NCBI RefSeq assembly: GCF_029867415.1
Contig: NW_026705926.1
Location: 248,001 to 312,000 of the forward strand
Length of the DNA: 64,000 bases
Direction of reading: 5' to 3'
Source of the DNA: Vicia villosa
Lineage: Eukaryota > Streptophyta > Magnoliopsida > Fabales > Fabaceae
A program made the position numbers and the translations under genes. Positions 43,140 to 55,764 of the stretch are shown here, one piece after another (position 1 is the stretch's first letter; every line of letters starts with the position of its first letter). The notes under the pieces were generated by a model, which saw nothing but the letters and a program-made list of their open reading frames with translations, ran no database searches and was not told the DNA's origin.

Positions 43140-43850
43140 CTACTGTGTGTGTCGTACATCATCATGCGCCTCTCTGCTGCCTCTGGCCCCGCCTTCGTTT
43201 CTACGTCCACCGCGCCGTCTGCTGGCTACTATGTCTCTATCGTCAAGTGCCCCACCTGTCCTGGAATAGTTTCTACGATACAAAAATGTCTCTTCTGCCA
43301 CCTTAATGATACCTTCCACAAGACCCAGGCCAGCAGATTCCTTAGGGAAGAAACCATCAGTAATGCATGTTTACGTCATGTCAGTTATCTCACGACACCG
43401 AGGAAGAACATCCTCAGTGTGGTCTATCTGAGCCTGATGAACCCGCAAAATCTTCTCGTGGGTTGGTCTGGGCGGTGATCCAGGTGCGGTGGGAAACATG
43501 TATGGGTGCGACACTTTGTAGTACCAAGTGATGTACCCGTCGACGCAACTCCAGTCTACCTCTAATCTGGTCGTCTGAGCCTCGTTAGGAACCATGTGAT
43601 GCTCCCAGTCTACAAATACCTCATCTAGCTGCCAATAGGTCATGGCGATAATAACAGGATCAGAAGGCATGTGAGTTATGGTCTGCTGGTAACCGAACTT
43701 ATGCATGACATGATCCGAAAGATAATGAACAATGATGGTCGAACTGGCAGCTAACCATCCAGAATATAGTACGATCTCATCAAACGGAATCGTCTCACGG
43801 TGATCAACGTAGCAGTCGAAGTGGATGTTCTCAGTAGCCATGCGGTCAAT
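43140..43850 (-). pseudogene. Plant mobile domain (PMD/MAIN-like) protein, C-terminal fragment
   Basis: On the minus strand the frame is open from the LTR edge at 43850. The first ATG is at 43841. It contains HFDCYVDHRETIPFDEIVLY, SGWLAASS, HYLSDHVMHKFGYQQTI, YITWYYKVSHPYMFP and GSPPRPTHEKIL, the signature of legume PMD proteins annotated as 'serine/threonine phosphatase 7 long form homologue' or MAIN-like. PMD proteins are partly host genes (MAIN, MAIL1) and partly carried by Mutator-like or gypsy transposons. A TAA at 43371-43373 interrupts the frame. After it the same frame continues for about 76 codons with an Arg/Gly-rich tail to a stop at 43140-43142. The N-terminus is lost at the LTR. 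It is a transposon-derived pseudogene, more likely than a host gene. Confidence 0.75.
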
Positions 43851-43856
43851 GTAACA

Positions 43857-46487
43857 TGTAACACCCTTCTAAAACCCCACGATTTTCACGAATATTTTTA
43901 ATAAATAATAAACATAAAACAAAAGCAAGGATGTCACATCTTTCATAAAACTTCGTATAACAATTAATCCTGCTTTGTAACACGGGTTCTAAAACATTTA
44001 AACATAAATAGCATCTTTGGTTCCATTAATCAAATTACTTCAAATTTCACAGCAGAATAAATATCTCTTAGGAACTTCTTCATAAATAAATCATTACTAT
44101 GAAAGATAGTTCAAACATCAACAAAATCATCATACTTTGTATTTATAACTTCATGATTATAAAAGTGATACAAATTCTTCAAAATAACAAAACGCTCAAG
44201 GTTCACAATCAATCGATTCCAATCCCGATGTTACATATCAGAGCAAGACCCACTAGACTCAACGAAACTAAATAGCGCACTCCGAAGCTACCTCTTATGC
44301 TTCCTGCACTAAACTTGATCACCAGCGCATTACCCACGTGGAGGTAACATTCAAACAGGCATAGTGAGTAAATCGCAATCGTCATAAAAAGCATAAGTAA
44401 TAGATATAGTATTCATGGCATAGGAATAAAAACAACATGACATCAATTACGACATCTATAATACAACGTCAATTCGACAATTCTTCTTACCAAACATCAC
44501 AAATCAAAACATCCAACAAACACATCAATTAATTAAAGTATTTAATACATCATAATCATTATAAAAGACATAAGGAATAGATATAGCAGTCATATCCAGG
44601 AAACAACAATCATATAACATCATTTAATACATTACATATAACAACAATTACTAGTTCTTCACGTCATAGCATCATCAATCCAAGAATAAATCAAATACAC
44701 CACTTAAAATATACCAAACATCATCTTCCAAGAATCAATCAAAGACATCAGCTATTCCAAGTATTGTGTAATGCCACAAATAATGAAATGCAACTTCATA
44801 AGACTCATGCATGTGGTACCAAAATATCACTGATGACTTAGTCATCATTATTCTCCAAAGATCCCCACCAATAGGATCGATTCCCACTTGGAACCGGAGC
44901 ACCATACAAGTTGCACTCAATCCACACTGTGGGATTGAGGCCATCACTGGACCAAATCGTCCTAACATCACTGGATAAATATCTTGCAAACTTCACTGGA
45001 CAAGTCCTACAAATGCTATGAATGCATGATGCGCAACACCGCATAAAATACGACCACATCTAGTCAACACGCATCACCATTCATCATATTCATCATACAT
45101 CATCACATACTTCATTTTACACACATCATCAATTCATCATATTTCATCACATACTTCATATTACTCACATAATCATAACATCATCAAATCATCATATAAC
45201 ATACGTCAAGTTACGACAAGACATAGTTAAATTAATTCACAATAGAAAGCATTACTTATTGGTATATCACCATGTGATATCATGATCTCATCATAAGAAA
45301 AACACGCACCATCATCATAATAACATCATGTCATCATAAAAAAAGCACTCATCAAGTTATACCAAAACATGGCCTACGCCAACTCATAACAAAGGGCATA
45401 CTTCCTATGTTAACACTACATAGTTCATCACTTAATATAAATTCAAGCACTATAATAATAAATACTATGATTCATTTTATCCCACCATTTTATAGTTCAT
45501 TGTGTTAACTTTCCAACGCTTCGAGCGGCGCATTAATCGGAGTTCAGAAACTCAAGTTATAGCCTTTACAAGAATCTGTCAAAATTTGGTCTATCTCGGG
45601 TCCGCTCACGCCGACCCATGCTTCGACCGCTCGCTCAAAAATCATAACTTCCCCTTGCCTCGGATCAGCGCACGGATCAGCTCGCGCTGATCCATGCGTC
45701 GACCATTACTCTATTTGCGTCGACCATACACTGCAAGTGTATTGAATTTTTCTGCACTTTTCAAACCAGTTACTTTGCGATTTTTCCACATCGTAAGCCC
45801 TAAAAACACCCTATAATTACCATATTTCATAGTGCAAATACAATTTAATATATTCTATCTTGTGGGTATCATCTAATGTATATTAACACATCTAAATCAT
45901 CAAGTTCATCATATCATCATCGCACCCTCATAACCCAAAATCCCCCAAAACCAAATCATACAATTATCAATCACTTAAACCATTCATGATAATCTAGATA
46001 AACTCCCCATACCTTAGATTGTAGTTAGCTTTGATTCTCGTCGTGTTCTCTCTACGAATCCTTCTGTGTTCTTCATGCCCTAGCTCTCTCCCCCTTTGCC
46101 TCTTCTCTAAACTTCGATCGTACATAATGAATCTCTCTTCCCTCTTTTCTCCTTTTACCCCTAGGATCCCTAATATGGCTTTCCTCTTTTTGCCCTCACT
46201 TAACCTCTTACAATTTACTATTTCTCCCTTATCATCTCTAACACCAATATTATCTATTTTATTAATTAAAATAATATTAACTAATTAAAAAATTCCACTT
46301 ATTATTCTAATTATTCTAAATTATTCTAAATTATTCTAAAATACTCCAAAATCCCTCAATACATATAAGCATCACACAAATCACCACAACATCACATGAA
46401 TCATCAAAACATCACATAAGTCATCAGAATCTCAAACATCACAGATCATCACATTTTTAAATACTTCACAAAAATCAATAAAACATC

Positions 46488-46581
<94 letters not shown>

Positions 46582-46753
46582 AATTCTTCACGATAAATCA
46601 CATAACCATCATATTCATCAAAACATCATGAATCACCATAAGGTCTCGCATAAAAACACCAAAACATCATATATATCGAATACTTCACGATGACTCGTAT
46701 ATTCATGTCAAATTAATTAAATAAATAATTAATATAGAATTTGGGGTGTTACA
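43857..46753 (-). mobile_element. Younger Tekay-like solo LTR with TSD TAACA
   Basis: TGTAACACCC at 43857 to GGGGTGTTACA at 46753 (2897 bp), flanked by TAACA at 43852-43856 and 46754-46758. The target was bases 3-7 of an older LTR. Landmarks shared with the solo LTR at 27537 include CATGCATGTGGTACCAAAAT near 44805. A GC-rich word region lies at 45600-45725 and a long (TA)n run at 46489-46579. The orientation is inferred from relatives. Confidence 0.88.
46489..46579. repeat. (TA)n microsatellite in the solo LTR
   Basis: A TA dinucleotide run with a single C at about 46521. Confidence 0.97.
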
Positions 46754-47300
46754 TAACACCCTTTTCTATAACCCCAAAATATAACATTTAATCAAAGTAA
46801 ATTAACATGCATACATACAAAGAGTGTCACATCGATGTTCCTGAAAACTAAAAGCTTTCAAGAACCAACAAAACAATATCTCGAATACAAATATACCTGT
46901 TCATAAATACATAACACATATTGAACATTTTGTTTCTCAACAAATGCATATCACAACGGAAATAACAAATACTCATGTATTAATAATAATATTCATACCC
47001 CATACTATGATCATGTCTCCATATCCTCATCAATTTAACATAAGATAAACAAATCCAAAGATACTAGGCACTAAGGCCACTCAATAACCAATGACATCTC
47101 AGGGATACATAATCCATAAGGAAAACATCATAATACATCTCAACAATTAAAACATGAGTTCGACACTAAAAACCCCAAAAGTGTTACATGATCAGAGCAT
47201 CGACTCACTACTTAATCAAATGGAAAAGACCAAACTAGGCTTCTCCGCTATCCTCGTGCAGAGCACCACTATCTTCTCTTCCTCTTTCTTTCTTGTCCTT

Positions 47301-47301
<1 letters not shown>

Positions 47302-47334
<33 letters not shown>

Positions 47335-47340
47335 TCTCTA
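47302..47340 (+). repeat. (TC)n/(TATC)n microsatellite
   Basis: TCTCTCTC followed by TATCTATC and TCTCTC, within a pyrimidine-rich stretch at 47270-47400 that resembles a plant 5' UTR. Confidence 0.9.
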
Positions 47341-47462
47341 TGGATCTATTTTCTTCTTCATCTTCTTTCTCTCCCGTTTTCTCTTCTCCCTATTCGTCTG
47401 CTACAGAAAAACTTCAAATATCCATCACCTAATAACGATGCCAACATCTCATAAAATCGCTG

Positions 47463-47790
47463 ATGGCCTCTAATTCAGAGATGTTCTGTTTTTCTATTGT
47501 TCTGTTGTTGATGTACGGTCAAAATTTTGATCATCAAATTCACGGTAATCCTCTTGTTTATATTTAAACCCTAATTGATTTCTAATTCTAATTGTTTATC
47601 TTTGTGTTTATTTTTTATTGTGTTTACAACATTGTCTTATGCTGTAAGTAAATTTGCATAGTTTATCGAAGTTAATTTGATTATTATGATAATTCGATTT
47701 ATGATTTTAACTTCGTTTTATTTTTTGCGTTTATTTCAGGAGAAGACTACTTATCTAAATCATCAAATTCATCATATCATCATTGAACCC
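47463..47790 (+). pseudogene. Possible captured gene fragment: exon 1, intron, start of exon 2
   Basis: An ATG at 47463 opens an 82-nt exon coding MASNSEMFCFSIVLLLMYGQ plus 7 more residues, which looks like a signal peptide. A consensus donor GGTAATCC lies at 47545, 195 bp of T-rich intron follows, and a strong acceptor TTTATTTCAG ends at 47739. The next codons read GEDYLSK and then run into LTR sequence (from 47756), which closes the frame within about 12 codons. I do not recognise the family. The pyrimidine-rich leader, exon, T-rich intron and acceptor together look like the 5' end of a real secreted-protein gene lodged inside an LTR. A chance arrangement is the alternative. Confidence 0.4.
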
Positions 47791-47887
47791 TCATAACCCA
47801 AAATCCCCCAAAACCAAATCATACAATTATCAATCACTTAAACCATTCATGATAATCTATATAAACTCCCCATACCTTAGATTGTAA
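47756..47887. repeat. 132-bp direct repeat of 45893-46022
   Basis: This segment repeats part of the younger LTR with a few changes: AAATCATCAA at the start, CCCTCATAACCCAAAATCCC in the middle, CCCCATACCTTAGATTGTA at the end. It is the corresponding part of the older LTR resuming after the gene-like insert. Confidence 0.85.
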
Positions 47888-48072
47888 GAAAGTAATAATG
47901 ATGAAGTCATTTAATATTTTAAAAAAAAATTGGTGGATGTTAATTTTCTTATTATATTAGTAGATAATAGTAGAATCAAAAACATAAAAGTAAATCAATA
48001 TAGATTAAAAACAAATAATACACTTATTTAAGGAAATTAAATCAAATTATTATATTAAAAATTAAAATTAAA

Positions 48073-48135
<63 letters not shown>

Positions 48136-49334
48136 AATTCATAATTTTTTTGGTTAATGATTTTTTGAATAAAAGTCATAATTTTTTTGGTTAACGATTT
48201 TTTGAATAAAAGTCATAATTATTTGCCTTGGTCATATAAACAAAACGTGTAAGACAATAATAATGATGAAGTCATTTAATTTTTATTAAATCCATTTTTA
48301 AAAAAATCATAATTTTTGCCCTCGTTATATAAAAAAAAAGTGTAAAACAGTAAAAATGGTGAAGTCGTTTAACATTTTTAAAAAAAAGATTTGATAGATG
48401 TTAATTTTCTTATTATGATAGGAGAATCCAAAGCATAAAAATAAATCAATATAGATTAAGGATAAAAATTAATAATTTTGTTCTAATAAATAAATGTGCA
48501 AAAAATTTATTTTAAAAATTCCTAAGTTAATAATAATACCAACTTATTATTATTATTATTATCATATTATTATTATTAAATAATAAAAAATAATAGTAAT
48601 AAATATTTATTATTAACATTAATTGTTTTTTATTCAAAATAAGGATATTAATAGTATATCATTATTAGTCACTTTACTCAATTAACATATCATAATTGAC
48701 CATAATATAAATATATATATTTTTTTGTGGATTTTGAATATAGAGTTAAATGGTAACGATAAAAAAAAGTAATTAATTAATGTGTATTTGAAATATGGAG
48801 AGTCATGATTGGAATATTGAAATACATTAATTAGAATATATGTATTAAAAATTAAATAAAGATTTTGTTTTTAATAAAGATGATTAGGTTAAACGTTAAT
48901 AACAATAATGATAATAATTATAAATGTCGGTGGATTTTGAATATGGAGAGTCACTGTTGGAATACTTAAATAAATTAATTGCAATACATTACTTTAAAAA
49001 ATGATGGAACAGACAACGACACTCGGGGAATACCGAGTTCGATTCCTGATGGGAACAATGTTTAGCAGGTGTTTATACCTCAGTTCACAACTCTGGATTA
49101 ATAGGGGCCCTTTCCCCTAGAAACTAGAGAGCTATAAAGCCAAGAAAAAACAACGACATAAATTTTAGGTGAATTGTAAAAATTGAAATATAGAGAGTTC
49201 TAAAATAAAATAATATATTATATTGGAAACAAATAGGTTAAATATGGTGATATTTCATACATATATTACTAAATTCACATTAATACTAATTCAAATTAAT
49301 TATTTAATTATTTTTCATCAAATATATATAATAA
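47888..49334. other. AT-rich non-coding sequence with local duplications
   Basis: No gene. It holds a (TA)n run at about 48075-48128, two copies of a 47-bp unit at 48135-48220 (TTTTTTTGGTTAATGATTTT), and a wider duplication relating 47890-48010 to 48340-48480 (GATGTTAATTTTCTTATTAT). A pol III box B-like GAGTTCGATTCCT at 49035-49047, in a phrase typical of plant SINEs, lacks a recognisable box A. Confidence 0.5.
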
Positions 49335-50370
49335 CTAGTAGAAGACCCGTGCGTCCGCACGGGTAAATCAAATCTTAAGATGAATAATTGTATTACAAAC
49401 GTAAAAAAAAAAAATTAAATTCGAATGAGAAATGTTAATTTAAGATTAACAAAACATAATATAGACGAAATGAATCTATATATAGTAACTATGTAAAAAA
49501 AGAACATAGAAATGCAATAGTCATTCGTATTAAGTTGTTGGTGATATATAACTGTTATTATAAAATCGCTAATAACTTGAAATATTCAAAAAGAAATTTA
49601 TCAAATCACCAACATGATAAATTTAATATGTCTAATAAATATAAATATTTACAAATATGATTAATAACTATAAATATTTTCAAATATCACTGATGATTAT
49701 AAATATTTATAATATTTTGTTGTTTAAATAAAAAAATGTATTGTGGTGATATTGTCCCGTGAAAATAGTGAGTTTATGCTAATTATAAATATTTATAATA
49801 TTTTGTTGATTAAAATAAAATAGGTATTGTGGTGATAGTGTCTCGTGAAAACTTTTTAGATGAATAGTTTTTAATTTTAATTGCTATATAATTTATTTAA
49901 ATGCAATTATAAAATATGAAATAATAAATTTTATTGTGTAATACAATTTAGGCTATAAATTGTTCCAAACATCTCATATTTTATTCAAATAATAGAAAGA
50001 ATTGAAAAACTTAATTTAGAAAACTCACTATTTTCAATAAAATTATTAAGTTATAGTTATAAAAAATTAAGTATGATCAGTTTAACAAAATAGTTATAAA
50101 TTTAATAAAATCATAAACGAACTCATTTGAATTACAATTTTAAACCGAAGAAAACTACTGACCACTTACCAGATAAATAGATATCATTACAAATGGAACC
50201 GAAGAAATTAAGGAGAGTAAACTCTTATGAATCAGAGAGTACATGTGCACAGTCCACAAAATATTTGGATATGAATGAAATAGAAAATGAATGTGCATAC
50301 AAGATTATATTAACTTAATATATTTTATATAGATAAATGTGTATTAAAACATAAAAGAAAAAGACAGTAG

Positions 50371-50372
<2 letters not shown>

Positions 50373-50409
<37 letters not shown>
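50373..50409. repeat. (CA)n microsatellite
   Basis: An uninterrupted run of CA dinucleotides. Confidence 0.97.
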
Positions 50410-50411
<2 letters not shown>

Positions 50412-53177
50412 GGCGTATCATATGAGAATGACATATTTGATATGAGAATGTGAGAATGAATCTGAACCATAGAATTTTAAAATAAATGGTGGAGATTATG
50501 GGTGAATCTTTTTTTCTCTCTCCTACATTTTAAAATAAATGATGTAGGAGAGAGAAAAAAAAGATTCACTCATACAGCATACATAGTAACTTAAATAAGA
50601 GTATGTCTTATCTTCTAGCATAAGAACTTGTGAGACTATATCAACCCCATTTTTGACATGTTTAAGTGCTTGAACCATGGTGATGAGAGCTGATCTAGAA
50701 TTTCCTCATATATGTTAGTTAAGTAGTTGCATCTCAATGAAAGTCCACAACTTTACAATAAATATTATCCAATTGCAAGTAAAACTTATTCATCTTGGAG
50801 CTGGGAAAAAGAATACTCATAATTCTTTAAAAGCAAGTATTTGTAACATAAATAATAAATCATTTGCATGTGCCACTTTGTAGTTTCTGTTATCATATAT
50901 GATTTTCCATTTTATTAATTTTCTCTTACTGTCATGTAAAAGTACTACTAAAGCATAAAGAAATTTGAGACTTACAATCTTGTAGGGGAATGGATGTTAA
51001 GTAAAAAAGAGCCAATAAAAAAGTAAACTTAGTGTTGTCAATTGTACTCAGAAACACATAATCTCCATGCATTGTAACATAAAGAAGGCTTCTAACAATT
51101 GAAGATGATGATTGACTCCCAAGTTTTCTCAGAACACAGGCTGTTGATATGAAACTTGAAACATGGTTGGGATCAACTATATATAAGAGCATTTAAATTG
51201 GTTTTAAAAAACTAATTAGTGTATATTAAATTACAATATGAAAAATTAAGTACATTAATTCATTTATATTTTTAAGACTCATTTTCCCCAAGTCAGTCCC
51301 ACTATACACCTAACTCGTGTATGATAGATAACAGCAACCATAAATTCCAAAACAAATTAGTATATAGGTCCCACCAATTACTTCACATTACTATATTTCA
51401 ACCATAATTTACTTGTAGAAGCTATTTTCTCATTAAGAACTCTAGGTATATGCATAGTATAATAATAAGTATCAACATATATATATATTTTCAATTTTGA
51501 AATTAGACAGCAAAAAAAATAATTAGAAAGGTGGAGTATGTATAGAACAGCTGCAGCAGGGAAGGAAGTACACAACCAGCTACCAGCTAATAGGGCATGA
51601 TGTGATGTAGACACATCAACTTTAGAAAGATGGAGTATGATAAAGCAATTTTAGATTATACAGGCCTAAGATGTAGCTATAACAAACAGTATAAATGTAT
51701 AATACTTCCCTTCACTCTACTTTGAGTCCTATGCAGAAAGTGTAGCAGAAAACGTACATTATTAGCATCTGCCATTTAGGATGATTTTTAAATATAGGTC
51801 AAGATAATGATGTAGACATCTCCTTTACAAATGTGGAGTATACAATATTACTTTTATCTCATATAATATTTAGATGAAGCTGAAATAGGCAAGAAGTACA
51901 AATATACCAACTGTAGTTGAAATAGCTTATGCATGTTGAACCCTTGGTTAAAAGAATATGGCTTATTGCAGTCAATAAAGCAGTACTATTAACCAAAATT
52001 GCATATAATTACTGTTGTAGCAGTGTTGTACAAAAGTAATCACAAAACCAGTAGTTTTACATAGCTAAAGTAGTATTTTAATACAACTAATCACAACTTC
52101 AATAGTGTTATAAAGTTGTAGAGAAAATTGTCTTCAAATGCAAAAAGTGGTAGTACTTTAATACATTGCTTTGGTTATAACATGAAGCTTTGGCTATAAA
52201 TTCAGAATATGTTCATTGGCAACCTGTCTAAATTTTCACATCAATAAATCTAGACAGATAATGTATGAACAAAAAATACAAGTTCAGCAGATTATGCAGA
52301 AATATAAGCATCAGAAACACACAAGGAAGTACACCTGATATAAAACTTCTAAGAGTTGTCCTTTCAAACCATGAAAAATAATACCCCACAATGTACTGAT
52401 TAGAACTTATAGAGACAAGAACATAAATGAAATTAAGAAAAACAAATTTATGTACAAGAAAACAAAAGAGAGAACCATAAATGACAAACCCAAAGCTGCC
52501 ATAGCTTGAACTTCCATCAAATCTTTTTTCCCTCAATGTCAGAAAATGTTAGTGGCTAAACTCTAGAAGAAAAGAAACATCCAAAATATGAACATGACAT
52601 GATATCAAATTTAATAACTATGATTAAGTACATGAAGTAATAATTAGGACTTTGGGTGACTTGTAACATCCAATCGAAGCAACTGAAACTGAAGAATACT
52701 AAAACCTGTAACTAAGTTTCTAAGTTCTAATTGAATACTAAAACAATTCTATTTCATCCTCACTAATTAGTACATATCTAAAAGTGTCAAAATTTGAGAT
52801 ATTATGAGAATGGAGAGTCTACTATTTGCAGTGGACAAAGGAAATGTTTTTTCAAAGCTAAGTTGTGAAAAATAGGCATTGATCTCTTATACTTGCCATA
52901 ATCTGCAAGAGAAAGAAAATAAGCTAAAACATGTCATCGTTGTGTACTCAGAGAACCAGTTCTGTTAGGTACTCAGAGAAAACAAAGCACATGCAATAAA
53001 AATCAAAAATTAATAAAAACTAACTACTTTATATCCATGCTATGTTTATGGATCAGTTATAAACAATACTATAAACACCTAAACTTTCAACAAAATGAAC
53101 ACTATAAAATACAATCCTTTAACAATCATCTAAACTTTCTAAAAATCCAAAGAGTAGAAAATTATAACTTTCTAAAC

Positions 53178-53760
53178 TTTGTGTGTGTTTTGAACATCAT
53201 TAGACTATCTAAGCTTTGTGTGTTTGTGATGACACTATAAAAATCATAACTTTAACATGATTCAACATAATCAGTAGAAAGAGAACTATAAAAATCGGAA
53301 CTTCATGTGTTTTCAACATGAATACACCATATTTTGGATAATAAACTCAGAAAGTCCAGCATCGAATCTTATTTCCTCATGGAAGTAAAAAGAAATGTTA
53401 TAAAATTCAAAAGTGAAATAGAAATGTGAAGATAACATGAAGAAGAAGAAGAAGAGAGAAGGATTAAACTATGCATACAAAGAAATTATTAACTACAAAG
53501 AAATTATTAACTACAAAGAATAGTATAAAAATTCAAACTTTATGTGTTTTGAACATCATTAGACCATCTAAACTTTGTGTGTTTGTGAATAACACTAAAA
53601 TCATAACTTTAACATCATTCAACATAATAAGATGAAAGAGAACTATATGAATCGGTACTTCATGTGTATTAAAGAAATGTTAAGAAGAAGAAAAGAAATG
53701 TTAAGAAGAAGAGAACTATATAAATCGGTACTTCATTCATTTTGAAAAAATGTGAAGAAG
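53178..53760. repeat. Tandem-like duplication of about 150 bp plus a partial third copy
   Basis: 53178-53330 and 53535-53680 are clearly related (ACTTTGTGTGTTTGTG, AACTTTAACAT, GAGAACTATA then ATCGG, ACTTCATGTG). A partial third copy starts at 53709. It lies within the Helitron candidate. The pyrimidine-rich minus-strand frame here is not a gene. Confidence 0.75.
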
Positions 53761-54597
53761 AAGAAGAGAGAAGGGTTAAACTGGGATGTGGTACCTGTGG
53801 TATGGGCAGAGTTGTGATGAAGAAATTTTCCAACGGAAAGAGAGAGAAAAATGTATGAAGAATGAATGAAAAGGAGAGAATGAGAGGGAAATATTGAAAA
53901 TTGGTTCCCCTGTTGTCTAGCGTGTAAAAGGGATCCCTAAACTTTATTATTACACAATGGTTAATTTTTGTTTGATTTAGCAACTACAAAATTGAAAAAA
54001 GGGTGCCACTTGGAACAATGGGTACATTTGATTGGTTTAGTAGAAGTTTGATTTAACAAATTACCAAAATGGGCATATGTTAGTGCAAAATTAAAAGAGC
54101 AAAAGGGCAATTAAGGGAGTAAATAGGTATATTATAATCTTAGTTAGGTAGTTGATTTCATATGAAATAAAATACAATTACTTTAAAATTACTATATTAT
54201 TAATTTTGATGTTAATATTGTATTAAATTTAACAATAATATTAATATGATTTTATGAGTATTCAACAAAAAATATACTGATTAATGGAATTAAAATTCAA
54301 TTTCCGAAAAAAATGCATTCCCTCCAAAGCTTTGTTAAATTATTTTATTTCATTTACAATTTGTTATGATTTGCAGTATAGATCAACGTAAAGACTATGG
54401 CGGATGTTTATTGGGGATTAGTGCATTAACTTCTACACTATATTATATTATCAATTGTTATCTTCATCATGATGAATACTAATAACATAGACTACATCAT
54501 AGAGTATGGGGTTTAAATAACATAAGTAAAAGTGAATTGAAAGGAGTGCTAAAATATTGATTTTAATCCACTCTAGTCAATTATGTTTGTCTCTAGG

Positions 54598-55223
<626 letters not shown>

Positions 55224-55461
55224 TCTTTCAGTCTCTATATGTTGTGTAAATAACTAATGGAAGAGTGCATAGTAATAAAGTAATGGAAGAGTCACATATA
55301 AATTATTATTAGATAAATGAAATAAAATAAAAAACAATTAAAAAGGAATTTAATTAGTCTAAGTTTGAGTGATTAATTATTTATTTATCAATTATGTGAT
55401 TATTATTTTTATTCAATGAGTAACATTTGTGTGTGAATAATTATAAAAGTGTGTCAGTTAC

Positions 55462-55465
<4 letters not shown>
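55224..55465. other. AT-rich spacer
   Basis: No gene or repeat is supported. Confidence 0.4.

Positions 55466-55536
<71 letters not shown>
55466..55536. repeat. (TA)n microsatellite
   Basis: A TA run directly adjoining the perfect palindrome at 55535. Confidence 0.97.
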
Positions 55537-55539
<3 letters not shown>

Positions 55540-55612
55540 TTAAAAAATTTAAAGCATCCAATATTAATATATATATATATTAATATTGGATGCTTTAAAT
55601 TTTTTAATTCAT
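55535..55612. repeat. Perfect 78-bp palindrome
   Basis: Each 39-bp arm is the exact reverse complement of the other, starting ATGAATTAAAAAATTTAAAG at 55535 and ending at 55612, with no spacer at the centre (55573/55574). It can form a cruciform or hairpin. It could be a tiny MITE or the product of an inverted duplication. Confidence 0.95.
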
Positions 55613-55764
55613 GTATAATATTTGCGACCACACGTGCTTTGGATATGTTATCACACACGCATCTTTCAAATCAAATTTAATAGTCATAGTTGGCCAAAGA
55701 CTCTGTCGATAATTATAGAATTATATATAGTACAACCATGTTTAAAATAAATAAAAAATAAAAA

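Larger units (their letters stand above)
43850..47260. mobile_element. Older Tekay-like LTR, split by a younger LTR
   Basis: The old LTR begins TGTAACA at 43850-43856 and resumes CCCTTTTCTATAACC at 46759, so together they form the family start TGTAACACCCTTTTC. Its early part (46759 to about 47260) resembles 10080-10400 and contains the conserved AGTGTTACATGATCAGAGCA near 47178. After about 47260 the family sequence is replaced by gene-like sequence, and it resumes at 47756-47887. No 3' end or TSD was found. Confidence 0.75.
49335..54155 (-). mobile_element. Candidate Helitron (3' end clear, 5' end tentative)
   Basis: On the minus strand the 3' terminus has a perfect 9-bp stem hairpin, ACCCGTGCGGACGCACGGGT (49345-49364, 2-nt loop), then six bases, CTAG (49335-49338) and T. 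This is the Helitron pattern of hairpin, CTRR and insertion before T. The 5' end is guessed at 54155, where the minus strand reads A|TCAACTACC. About 54000-54130 on the minus strand holds Helitron 5'-like phrases such as ATTGCCCTTTTGCTC. No Rep/helicase gene is present, so it would be non-autonomous. The interior (AT-rich, no recognised genes) includes the (CA)n run and a duplication of about 150 bp. Confidence 0.5.

Noticed and set aside
53669..53983. Minus-strand frame rich in Phe, Leu and Ser
   Set aside because: A translation of a pyrimidine-rich tract within the Helitron candidate, without conserved features.
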